This document shows positions 12,031 to 19,900 of a DNA stretch of 64,000 nucleotides, in pieces. The stretch's first letter is position 1. Every line of letters begins with the position of its first letter. The stretch is from the NCBI RefSeq assembly GCF_900236475.1, contig NZ_LT963352.1, positions 6,762,001 through 6,826,000 of the forward strand, read 5' to 3'. The notes under the pieces were generated by a model, which saw only the letters and a program-made list of their open reading frames with translations, ran no database searches and was not told the DNA's origin. The DNA comes from Streptomyces chartreusis NRRL 3882. GTDB taxonomy: Bacteria; Actinomycetota; Actinomycetes; Streptomycetales; Streptomycetaceae. The position numbers were made by a program, and so were the translations under genes.

Positions 12031-12805
12031 CGCCCACGGCGTACAGCAGCAGCGCCGGGACGAGCCCCGCGCCCGCCCCGAAGCACACCGTCGGAATGAT
12101 CTCCCACGGTTTCGCGCTCGAACCCCAGTAGGCCCACCACCGCGACGCCCGCTGCACCGCCCCCACCAGCGCGAGGCCGCCGATCACCGCACCGGCCAGC
12201 CACCGGTCCCGTACCGACAGCGCCGGGACCCCCACCGGCTCGCGCTCCGGCGCCCGCCGCACGGCCTGCGCCACGAACACGGCGATCACGACAGCGGCCA
12301 CCGCCGAACCGCCGTACTGCAAGTACCAGTACAGCGGTGAACCCGCCACCTCCCGGCCCAGCACCGGGAACAGCCGCATCCCCCACCGGTCGAGGTGCGT
12401 GAACGCGTCCCACACCACGTGTGTCAGCGCGCCGAGCACCGCGGACACGTACCACCGCAGCACCAGGGACGGCCGCACACGCGCGCGTGGCGCCCCGCAC
12501 CGCACCAGCGTGGAGACCCGCCCCTGCCGGGCCCGCGGCAGCAGCGCCACCAGCGGTTCGCGCACCACCAGCCACAGCCCCACCAGCGCCCAGGCGATGA
12601 GCACATCGACCGTGAACACACCCGGGAACGAGTGCGTGACGTCACCGAACTCCATCGCCCCGGACACCGCACTCGCCGCGTAATAGGTCATGTCGGGCGC
12701 GAAGGAACCCGCCACGAGCACGGCGGGCACCAGCGGGCCCCGGCCGGTTCCGTCGGCGCGTACGGCGGGCAGTACGGCTGCCGCGTGGCTCAGCGTGAAC
12801 GGCAA
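11942..12805 (-). CDS. DUF4184 family membrane protein
   Basis: 287-residue polytopic membrane protein with the DUF4184 signature: MPFTLSHAAAVLP at the N-terminus, SFAPDMTYYA, and HVVWDAFTHLDRWG, in which conserved His and Asp recall membrane metal-dependent hydrolases of the YdjM/LrgB-neighbour type. Start is TTG at 12805 with GAGGAG five bases upstream. Function is not known for the family. The His/Asp motifs suggest metal binding, but this is inference. It stands alone and its 3' end overlaps that of the convergent repeat protein. Confidence 0.82.
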   Translation of the reverse strand: MPFTLSHAAAVLPAVRADGTGRGPLVPAVLVAGSFAPDMTYYAASAVSGAMEFGDVTHSFPGVFTVDVLIAWALVGLWLVVREPLVALLPRARQGRVSTLVRCGAPRARVRPSLVLRWYVSAVLGALTHVVWDAFTHLDRWGMRLFPVLGREVAGSPLYWYLQYGGSAVAAVVIAVFVAQAVRRAPEREPVGVPALSVRDRWLAGAVIGGLALVGAVQRASRWWAYWGSSAKPWEIIPTVCFGAGAGLVPALLLYAVGVRAWRPAPGPAPGGPGRVDDAEPSRSAAH

Positions 12806-13120
12806 CTCGGCTCCTCGTGACGGTCGTTGCCAGGGCGATCGGAGCGCCCAGTATGCGGGATGCCGAACACCGGCCGACCACCGCGCTCACCGCATGACCA
12901 ACCGGTGAAAAACGGGCACGAACGGGTGCCCGAGCAAAGGAAGTTGTCGTAGGGTCGCCAGGGTCACCGTGCCGGTGGCAGGAGACAGGCCCGTGGGGGG
13001 CAACCACTCGGGCCGGTCGATCGTCACAACAGAGCGAGCGCAACAGAAGTACGCGTACGCAACAGAAGCGCGCGACAGACAGAGACGGGCGCTCGGGCGT
13101 CCACGGGAGGGGTTCACTCT
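12806..13120. other. 315-base region between the divergent DUF4184 and lytic transglycosylase genes
   Basis: Holds both promoters and a likely long 5' leader for the transglycosylase gene. Visible structure: a 7-base stem-loop, CGGGCAC/GTGCCCG, at 12913-12932; and an 11-base direct repeat, CGCAACAGAAG, at 13039-13049 and 13058-13068, separated exactly by the palindrome TACGCGTA (13050-13057). Streptomycete cell-wall hydrolase genes are sometimes preceded by a c-di-AMP riboswitch, but I could not match its conserved core here. Confidence 0.55.
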
Positions 13121-14857
13121 ATGGCGGCGCAATTCGGCAGGAGGCTGCGCAAGGGGGCGGCTACCACCGCCGTGGCCGCGGTCGCGGTCGCGGCCCTGTC
13201 CGCCTCCCAGGCTCCGGGCGTGAACGACCACGGCAGACAGACGGCCGCGGACGCCGCACCCTCACCCGACGCGAGTGCCTCCGACGGCAGCGCCACCGGC
13301 AACTCGCCGTACTACACGGACCTGCCGCCGCTCAACAGCCCGAGCCCGTCACCGAGCACCGGACCGGGCCCCACCCCCTCCGGCACGACCGAGGCGGGCA
13401 TCCCCGCGACCGTCCTCGACGCCTACAAGAAGGCCGAGGCCGCGCTGCGCGACTCCAAGCCCGGCTGCAACCTGCCCTGGCAACTCCTCGCCGCCATCGG
13501 CCGGGTGGAGTCGGGCCAGGCCCGCGGCGGCCGTGTCACCGCCGACGGCACCACCGTCTCGCCGATCCTCGGACCGCAGCTCGACGGCAACGGCTTCGCC
13601 CTCATCAAGGACACCGACAACGGCGCGTACGACGGCAACAGCAGCTACGACCAGGCCGTCGGCCCCATGCAGTTCATCCCCTCCACCTGGGCGTGGGCGG
13701 GTCGCGACGGCAACGGCGACGGCAAGAAGGACCCCAACAACGTCTACGACGCCGCCCTCGCCGCAGGCCACTACCTGTGCCGCAACAACTGGGACCTGTC
13801 CGACCAGAACGACCTCGACCGCGCGATCCTCAGCTACAACAACTCGCGTGAGTACCTGAACCTGGTCATGCGGTGGCTGGAGTACTACCGCAAGGGCACG
13901 CACGAGGTCCCCGACGGCACCGGCACGCTGCCCGACAACCGCAGCGACGAGGCGGCCGGGGCGCGCCCCTCACCCTCCGCGCCGGGCACGCCGGGTACGG
14001 GTGGTTCGAAGCCCGAGCCCAGCCCCAGGCCCGACAAGCCCGGCAGGCCCGGGGGCGGCACGACGACCCCGAAGCCGCCCACCACACCGCCCGGATCCCC
14101 GAGCGCGCCGCCCTCCACGCCGCCCACGCCCACCGACACGGTGCACCACCTGGAGGACGCCGGGACCGCGAAGCTCACCGCGATGGCGGGCGACGCGTTC
14201 ACCAAGCGGATCAGCACCCGCGCCGAGACGAAGGCCGGCAAGGCCGTCGCCAAGGTCAGGATCCGCTTCACGATCGTCGGCGACACGGACACCACGTTCA
14301 CGAACGGCGAGAGCGTGGCCACGGTGTCCACCAACAGCTCCGGAGTGGCCGTCGCACCCGCACTGCAGGCGGGGGAGAAGACGGGTGACGTCACCGTCCG
14401 GGCCACCGTCGTGGGCCGCACGATCGCGGGCCTCGACTACACGGCCACCGTCACCGAGCGCGCGGCCGACACCCTCGCCCGCACCGGTGACGCCCCGCTG
14501 ACCTGCACCCCGGGCGGCGAGTTCGCGAACCAGGTCGAGGTGAAGGCCACGTACAGGGGCGCCGTCGCGGACGGCGTCGCGGCCACCGCCACGCTGATCA
14601 AGTCGGCGGACGATCCGACCGCCAACGACAAGGGCCCCTACTTCAAGGACGCCGACGGCAAGCCCGTACGTGTCCTGACGGGCCTGAGGACGGACCCGAA
14701 GGGCCTGCTGAAGCTGCCGAAGCTCTACGCGGACGACACCACCGGCACGTTCCTGCTGCGCGTCAACACCGAGGGCGGGGCGACCCTCACCGTCGAACTG
14801 ACCGTGGCGGCCGCCGGGACGTCGTCGCCGAGCCCTTCGGCCAGTCCGAGCGCGTAG
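13121..14857 (+). CDS. Secreted lytic transglycosylase with Pro/Ser linker and C-terminal domain
   Basis: 578-residue exported peptidoglycan lytic transglycosylase. ATG at 13121 follows GGGAGGGG. N-terminal signal/anchor (RLRKGAATTAVAAVAVAALSA), then a Ser/Pro/Asp-rich spacer. An SLT/MltB-like catalytic domain covers about 90-265, with the catalytic Glu in GRVESGQ, GPMQFIPSTW, a DGNGDGKKDPNN loop that looks Ca-binding, and AILSYNNSREYL. A Pro/Thr/Ser linker (about 275-340) leads to a beta-rich C-terminal domain (about 345-560), probably Ig-like and wall- or surface-associated. It probably acts in wall remodelling during growth or germination. Confidence 0.9.
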   Translation: MAAQFGRRLRKGAATTAVAAVAVAALSASQAPGVNDHGRQTAADAAPSPDASASDGSATGNSPYYTDLPPLNSPSPSPSTGPGPTPSGTTEAGIPATVLDAYKKAEAALRDSKPGCNLPWQLLAAIGRVESGQARGGRVTADGTTVSPILGPQLDGNGFALIKDTDNGAYDGNSSYDQAVGPMQFIPSTWAWAGRDGNGDGKKDPNNVYDAALAAGHYLCRNNWDLSDQNDLDRAILSYNNSREYLNLVMRWLEYYRKGTHEVPDGTGTLPDNRSDEAAGARPSPSAPGTPGTGGSKPEPSPRPDKPGRPGGGTTTPKPPTTPPGSPSAPPSTPPTPTDTVHHLEDAGTAKLTAMAGDAFTKRISTRAETKAGKAVAKVRIRFTIVGDTDTTFTNGESVATVSTNSSGVAVAPALQAGEKTGDVTVRATVVGRTIAGLDYTATVTERAADTLARTGDAPLTCTPGGEFANQVEVKATYRGAVADGVAATATLIKSADDPTANDKGPYFKDADGKPVRVLTGLRTDPKGLLKLPKLYADDTTGTFLLRVNTEGGATLTVELTVAAAGTSSPSPSASPSA

Positions 14858-14874
14858 CTCTCAAGCAGCACTCA

Positions 14875-14902
14875 CGGCGCCCCTCTTCAAAGAGGGGCGC
14901 CG
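14875..14902 (+). terminator. Terminator after the lytic transglycosylase gene
   Basis: Twelve-base perfect stem (CGGCGCCCCTCT with its complement) around a four-base TCAA loop, starting 18 bases after the stop; a GTTGGTGT stretch follows. Confidence 0.8.
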
Positions 14903-14930
14903 TTGGTGTCGGAGGAGCGTCGTTGTGTGT

Positions 14931-14961
14931 GCAACGTGTTCTCATCTCCGCCGCACGTTGC
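14931..14961. promoter_or_regulatory. Dyad GCAACGTG/CACGTTGC upstream of the SPW_0924 gene
   Basis: Perfect 8-base inverted repeat (14931-14938 and 14954-14961) with a 15-base spacer, about 55 bases before the microprotein start. The half-site spacing puts both arms on one DNA face, suggesting a dimeric regulator. The cognate protein is unknown. Confidence 0.5.
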
Positions 14962-15014
14962 TACGGTGCCGAGAAACCTGACGGTGTATCAGTACAACCG
15001 TGGGGAGGCCCCGT

Positions 15015-15149
15015 ATGCGCGCACTCGTCGCCGCCGCGACCGGTCTCGCCGTCGCGTTCGCCGTGGTCCTGACGCTGACCGCTCTCGGCTCCCCCTCGGG
15101 CGGGACGTCCCCGAAGCCGCTGCTGACGACGGTGCCCGCACACCCCTGA
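15015..15149 (+). CDS. SPW_0924 family microprotein
   Basis: 44 residues, below usual gene-calling length. ATG at 15015 is preceded by GTGGGGAGG. The sequence begins MRALVAAATGLAVAFAVVL, a single hydrophobic helix or signal anchor, and ends with the conserved SPKPLLTTVPAHP tail that identifies the streptomycete SPW_0924 family. Function unknown; probably a single-pass membrane or secreted peptide. The DUF3068 gene starts 25 bases downstream, so the two are probably co-transcribed. Confidence 0.85.
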   Translation: MRALVAAATGLAVAFAVVLTLTALGSPSGGTSPKPLLTTVPAHP

Positions 15150-15174
15150 CCGCCCGCCCGGGAGGGAGGCCGAG

Positions 15175-16167
15175 ATGCGCCGCAAGGCCGGCCTGGTCCT
15201 GCTCGCCCTCGCCGTGTTCTTCGCGGCCCTGTCCCCGCTGCTGCGCTGGTACGCCTTCCCGCGCCTCGCCAAGGTCCCCGCGAACCATTACCAGGACATG
15301 GTCCTGGAGGCGGAGAACGCCACCCTCCTCGACTACGGCACGATGCGGGCCCGCACGGTCCCCAAGGTCACCATCGTGCAGACCCTCAAGGGCAACGTCG
15401 AGGCCTCCGAGCGGATCGAGGAGTCGGCGGGCCGTGACGTGGTCGTCTGGGACGGCCTGTCCTACGTCGTCGGCCCCGACGGCGAGATGGTGTCGAAGAT
15501 CCCCGAGCGCTACATCTTCGACGCCCACACCCAGGAACCCGTCCACGCCACCGGCGAGACGGTCGACGGCGACCCGGTGCGCCGCGAGGGCATCGAGTTC
15601 AAATGGCCGTTCCTCACGGAGAAGCGGGACTACGAGTACTTCGACGCCCAGGCCCGCGTCACCGCCCCCATTCACTACGAGGGCACCCAGGACTTCCGCG
15701 GCCTTGAGGTCTACTACTTCGAGCAGACCATCCCCTGGACCAAGGTGCGGATCCCGAAGACGCTGCCCGTCGAGGGCCTCACCCCCGAGGCGGTCGCCGA
15801 GACCGGCACCACCCGCTGGTACACCACGGTCCGCAAGTTCTGGGTCGAACCCCTCACCGGCGCCCCGGTCTACGGCGAGGAAGTCCACAAGGAGGAACTG
15901 CGCGGCGGCGCCCTCCTCGGTGACCGCGACAAGGTGACCGCGTTCGCCGGGCACGTGAAGATGCGCGAGGACTACATCACGCACACGGTCGACCTGGTGA
16001 AGTCCCAGCGCCTGCTCATCCTGCTGCTGACGTCCTACCTGCCGTGGGGCTCCCTGACCCTCGGCGTCCTGCTGCTGGCCCTCGCGCTGTACCTGGAGGC
16101 CCGCAGCCGCCGCCCGTCCGGCCCGGCCCCCACGGAGGCCGCGGAACCGTCACCGGTCAGCGCCTGA
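15175..16167 (+). CDS. DUF3068 domain-containing membrane protein
   Basis: 330 residues with one transmembrane helix at each end: RKAGLVLLALAVFFAALSPLL (about 3-24) and a C-terminal helix around 283-305 (LTLGVLLLALALYLEA). The large domain between is predicted outside the membrane and has the DUF3068 pattern (YQDMVLEAENATLLD, SYVVGPDGEMV, EQTIPWTKVRIPKT). DUF3068 includes the PorA-type envelope proteins of Corynebacteriales, but no porin activity should be assumed here. The short Pro-rich tail is cytoplasmic. Downstream of and probably co-transcribed with SPW_0924. Confidence 0.88.
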   Translation: MRRKAGLVLLALAVFFAALSPLLRWYAFPRLAKVPANHYQDMVLEAENATLLDYGTMRARTVPKVTIVQTLKGNVEASERIEESAGRDVVVWDGLSYVVGPDGEMVSKIPERYIFDAHTQEPVHATGETVDGDPVRREGIEFKWPFLTEKRDYEYFDAQARVTAPIHYEGTQDFRGLEVYYFEQTIPWTKVRIPKTLPVEGLTPEAVAETGTTRWYTTVRKFWVEPLTGAPVYGEEVHKEELRGGALLGDRDKVTAFAGHVKMREDYITHTVDLVKSQRLLILLLTSYLPWGSLTLGVLLLALALYLEARSRRPSGPAPTEAAEPSPVSA

Positions 16168-16180
16168 GCCGGGCGGTCGG

Positions 16181-18721
16181 TCAGCGCCTCAGCCGGGCGC
16201 TGGTGTGCCGCGTGGGCTCCGCCTCGGCGGGGTCCTCGGGCCACGGATGCTTCGGATACCGCCCGCGCAGCTCCGCCCGCACCCCCTTGTAGCCGTCCCT
16301 CCAGAACGAGGCGAGGTCGGCGGTGACGGCGGCCGGACGCCCGGCCGGGGACAGCAGGTGCACGAGCAGCGGCACCCCCGCGACCCGCGGCGACTCCTGG
16401 AGCCCGAACATCTCCTGCAACTTCACCGCCAGCACGGGCTGCTCGGGACGGGAGTAGTCGATGCGGATCCTCGACCCGCTCGGCACGGTGATCCGCTCCG
16501 GGGCGAGCTCGTCGAGCCGTCCGGCCTCCCCGGAGGCCCAGGGCAGCAGCCGCGAAAGCGCCTCCCCGGCGTCGACCCGGGCCAGCTCGGACCGCCGCCG
16601 GGCCCGGCTCAGCTCCGGCTCCAGCCACTCCTCCACGCGCGCGTGCAGCGCGTCGTCGGAGACGTCGGGCCACGGTTCACCGAGGTGCAGCCGCAAAAAC
16701 GCGAGCCGCTGCCGCAGGACAAAGGCATCCGGAGACCACCGCAGCACCCCGAACCCCTCCTGCCGCAGCCCCTCGAGCAGCGCATCGCGCACGAGCCCGG
16801 GAACGGCGTCCTTCAGCGGCCGCACCGCCAACTCCACGGCCCCCAGCCGCTCCACCCGCCGCGCCACGACGTCCCCGCCCTCCCAGCGCACCTCGTCCCG
16901 CTCGTCCAGCAACGCGCCGGCCGCGAGCCGGGCCGTCTCCTCGTCGACGACGGCCCCGAGCTGCACGCGCGCGTGCCCCTTGCCGACGGGCCGGTCGGCC
17001 ATGGCGACGGCGATCCAGGGGGAACCACGCAACGTGCTCCCGTCTCGGGCCTCGGCACGGGTTCCGGACGCCATGAGGTACGACCCACCGTCGACCTTGG
17101 CGACACGCTCGGGAAAGGCGAGCGCGGCGACGAGCCCGACCTGGTGTTCCTCCGAGGAGTGCGCCCACGCGTCGACCGGTGCCTCTGGATGCGGGATACC
17201 GGTGGGTGGGTGGGAAACGCCTGAAACGACGGCCCGCAGCCGCCGGAACTCGCTCCGCCACCGCGAGGCATAGGCGTCACCCCCACGCCGAGCACGACGC
17301 AGAGCACCCGCCAGATCATCCCCGTACTCTCGCGGAGCCTCCTCACTGAGCAACGCGATGACCTCAGCGGCCCTCTCCGCCCCGACCAAGCCGGACCCGT
17401 CCAGCAACGCCCGCCCCAACCGAGGATGCAACCCCAGCCGAGCCAGCGCGGCGCCCCGCTCCGTGGCCCGCCCGACGGGGTCGACGGCCCCCACCGCCGC
17501 CAGGACGTCCCGCGCCGCCGCCATCGCCCCACCCGGCGGCGGATCCAGCAACGCCAGCCCGGACGCGTCCGGATCCCCCCAGCACGCCACCTGGAGCGCG
17601 AACGCCGTCAGGTCGGCCACCTTGATCTCCGGCGACGGGAAACGCGGCAGACGCGCGTCCTCGGCCTCCGCCCAGCACCGGTACACGGCCCCCGGCGCCT
17701 CACGCCCGGCCCGCCCCGCCCGCTGCCGCCCGGCCGCCTGTGACGCCCGTACCGTCGTCAGCGCGCTCAGCCCGCGCGCGTGGTCGACGCGAGGCTCCCG
17801 CGCCAGCCCGGAGTCGACGACCACGCGCACCCCGGGAACGGTCAGCGACGACTCCGCCACCGACGTGGCCAGCACCACCCGGCGCCGCTCCCCGCCGGCC
17901 AGCACGGCGTCCTGGACGTCCGCGGGCGCCCGCCCGTGGACCTGGAGCACCTCGACGTCCCCGAGCTGCCCGAGCTGCCCGGCGACCCGGGCGATCTCGC
18001 CCACGCCCGGCAGGAAACACAGCACGTCCCCGTCCCGCTCGGCCAGCGCCCGCCGCACCACCGACGCCACGTGCGTCAGCAGAGCCGGATCCACACGCAT
18101 CCCGTGCGGCGGCCGTACGGGCCGCGCCGGCGGCGCCCACACGACCTCCACCGGATACGCCGTCCCCCGGGCCTCGACCACCGGAGCGCCGCCCAGCAAC
18201 TCGGCCCACCCCTGCGCGTCGGTCGTCGCCGAGGCGGCCACCAGCCGCAGTTCCGGACGGAGCGTCTGCCGTACGTCCCACAGGAACGCCGCCGCCGTGT
18301 CCGCGTCCAGATGCCGCTCGTGGCACTCGTCGAGCACCACCACGTCGGCACCGGCCAGCTCCTGGTCCCGCTGCAACCGCTGCACCAGCACACCGGTCGT
18401 GACGACCTCCACGCGCGTGTGCCGCCCGACGACGCGTTCCCCGCGCACGGTGTACCCGACGCTGTCGCCCACCTTCTCGCCGAGCAGCCACGCCATCCGC
18501 CGCGCCGCCGCCCGTGCCGCGATCCGCCGCGGCTCGGCGACGATCACCCGCCGCCGGGGCCCCTCACCGAGCAGCCCCGCAAGAGCCAGCGGCACCAGGG
18601 TCGTCTTCCCGGTGCCGGGCGGCGCCACCAGCACGGCGGTGCCGTGCCCCTCCAGGGCGTCGTCCAGGGCGGGCAGGGCACCGCGTACGGGCAGGGCGTC
18701 CAGTGCGTCGTAACGGATCAC
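16181..18721 (-). CDS. hrpB: ATP-dependent helicase HrpB
   Basis: 846-residue DEAH-box (superfamily 2) helicase of the HrpB type. N-terminal motifs: Walker A APPGTGKTT, DECHERH (DEAH-like box) and the S-A-T motif (VAASATTDAQ). The C-terminal RecA domain has SVAESSLTVPGV and QAAGRQRAGRAGR (motif VI). The HrpB-specific C-terminal domain ends with WPEDPAEAEPTRHTSARLRR. The biological role of bacterial HrpB is poorly defined; an RNA or ribosome-related function is often assumed. Starts at GTG 18721, four bases after the upstream methyltransferase stop, so the two form an operon. Confidence 0.93.
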   Translation of the reverse strand: MIRYDALDALPVRGALPALDDALEGHGTAVLVAPPGTGKTTLVPLALAGLLGEGPRRRVIVAEPRRIAARAAARRMAWLLGEKVGDSVGYTVRGERVVGRHTRVEVVTTGVLVQRLQRDQELAGADVVVLDECHERHLDADTAAAFLWDVRQTLRPELRLVAASATTDAQGWAELLGGAPVVEARGTAYPVEVVWAPPARPVRPPHGMRVDPALLTHVASVVRRALAERDGDVLCFLPGVGEIARVAGQLGQLGDVEVLQVHGRAPADVQDAVLAGGERRRVVLATSVAESSLTVPGVRVVVDSGLAREPRVDHARGLSALTTVRASQAAGRQRAGRAGREAPGAVYRCWAEAEDARLPRFPSPEIKVADLTAFALQVACWGDPDASGLALLDPPPGGAMAAARDVLAAVGAVDPVGRATERGAALARLGLHPRLGRALLDGSGLVGAERAAEVIALLSEEAPREYGDDLAGALRRARRGGDAYASRWRSEFRRLRAVVSGVSHPPTGIPHPEAPVDAWAHSSEEHQVGLVAALAFPERVAKVDGGSYLMASGTRAEARDGSTLRGSPWIAVAMADRPVGKGHARVQLGAVVDEETARLAAGALLDERDEVRWEGGDVVARRVERLGAVELAVRPLKDAVPGLVRDALLEGLRQEGFGVLRWSPDAFVLRQRLAFLRLHLGEPWPDVSDDALHARVEEWLEPELSRARRRSELARVDAGEALSRLLPWASGEAGRLDELAPERITVPSGSRIRIDYSRPEQPVLAVKLQEMFGLQESPRVAGVPLLVHLLSPAGRPAAVTADLASFWRDGYKGVRAELRGRYPKHPWPEDPAEAEPTRHTSARLRR

Positions 18722-18725
18722 GCAC

Positions 18726-19586
18726 TCAGTCTCGTACGCACACGAAGATCGCCGTCCCCGGGATCAGGTTCCCGCGCAGCGGCGACCAGCCGCCCCACTC
18801 GGAGGTGTTCCAGGCCGGCCACTCCGGCTCCACGAGGTCCACCAGCCGGAAGCCCGAGGCCACCACGTCCCGGACGCGGTCGCCGAGCGTGCGGTGGTGC
18901 TCGACGTAGACCGCGCGGCCCTCCTCGTCCTGCTCGACGTAGGGCGTGCGGTCGAAGTACGAACCCGACACCGACAGCCCCTCCGGTCCCGGCTCGTCCG
19001 GGAAGGCCCAGCGGATCGGGTGCGTCACCGAGAAGACCAGACGGCCCCCGGGCCGCAGCACCCGGTGCACCTCCCGCAGTACCAGGCGCGGATCGGCGAC
19101 GAAGGGCAGCGCCCCGTACGCCGAGCAGGCCAGGTCGAACGAGCCGTCCGCGAAGGGCAGCGCCCCGGCGTCGGCGCACACCAGGGGGAAGGGGCCGCCG
19201 ATGCGCAGCGCGTGCTGCAACTGCCGGTGCGAGATGTCCAGGGCCACCGGGCGGGCTCCCTGGCCGGCCAGCCAGCGCGAGCACTGTGCCGCGCCCGCGC
19301 CGATCTCCAGGACGTCCCTGCCCTTCAGCTCTTCCGGCGGGCCGAGCAGCTCGGCCTCCACCTCGTCCAGACCCTCGGGGCCCCACACGAAGCGGTCGTC
19401 GCCGAGGAAGGTGCCGTGCTCGGTCTGGTACTCGTCCGCGTTGCGGTCCCACCAGCCACGGTTGGCGCGGGAGCTCTCCGTGACCCCCGCGGTACGCCGG
19501 GTGGCCTCGGGTTCGGACGCTTCGGGCTCTTGGATGATCGGCTCCCTCGTCGTACTCTTCCGTCCAGCCGGTCCCGGAGGGGTCAC
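18726..19586 (-). CDS. Class I SAM-dependent methyltransferase
   Basis: 286 residues from GTG at 19586. A polar, Glu/Thr-rich 45-residue N-terminus precedes the Rossmann core: GRDVLEIGAGAAQCSRWLA (motif I), PVALDIS (acidic residue of motif II), FDLACSAYGALPFV and LREVHRVLRPGGRLVFSV. Similar proteins in Streptomyces are annotated only as class I methyltransferases. The substrate is unknown. Translation is probably coupled to hrpB, four bases downstream; whether the functions are linked is not evident. The exact start is uncertain because the ribosome site is weak. Confidence 0.85.
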   Translation of the reverse strand: MTPPGPAGRKSTTREPIIQEPEASEPEATRRTAGVTESSRANRGWWDRNADEYQTEHGTFLGDDRFVWGPEGLDEVEAELLGPPEELKGRDVLEIGAGAAQCSRWLAGQGARPVALDISHRQLQHALRIGGPFPLVCADAGALPFADGSFDLACSAYGALPFVADPRLVLREVHRVLRPGGRLVFSVTHPIRWAFPDEPGPEGLSVSGSYFDRTPYVEQDEEGRAVYVEHHRTLGDRVRDVVASGFRLVDLVEPEWPAWNTSEWGGWSPLRGNLIPGTAIFVCVRD

Positions 19587-19900
19587 GAAAGGGGCGTCGC
19601 ACGCCCCGCGTGGCCTCGGACGACACGACTTGTGCCGGGTATGCGGTGTTGCGCCCCGGGTGGGCGGCTTCGCGCATTGACCCTGCCCGGCTGCCCCCGT
19701 ATGCTACAAGTTGCGCTGCGGGCCTGCGCACCTCAGACGTAGCAGGCTGCGCTCGCATCTGTATGTATGTCCCCTCGGTTGTCGAGGCGCCACCGATCTT
19801 GTGTGGCGCTTCCTTGGCTGTCCGGCTTCTGCAGAGCGAAACGGGCTCCCGGCGTAGCAGTACCTACGACTTCAATGTCCGTACCGGAGCCCTTTCCCAC
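19587..19900 (+). other. rpsA promoter and 5' leader region
   Basis: 314 bases between the divergent methyltransferase and rpsA. It contains the strong promoter at 19677-19705, leaving a 5' leader of about 190 nucleotides. A long leader fits the known autogenous control of S1 in other bacteria, but I do not recognise a specific RNA fold. No gene seen. Confidence 0.6.
19677..19705 (+). promoter_or_regulatory. Vegetative promoter of rpsA
   Basis: TTGACC (19677-19682), a 17-base spacer and TATGCT (19700-19705): a near-consensus HrdB promoter, as expected for a ribosomal-protein gene. The transcription start would fall near 19712. Confidence 0.8.

Noticed and set aside
12806..13120. c-di-AMP (ydaO) riboswitch before the lytic transglycosylase gene
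   Set aside because: The conserved core sequences of the ydaO class could not be found by eye; only simple repeats are seen.
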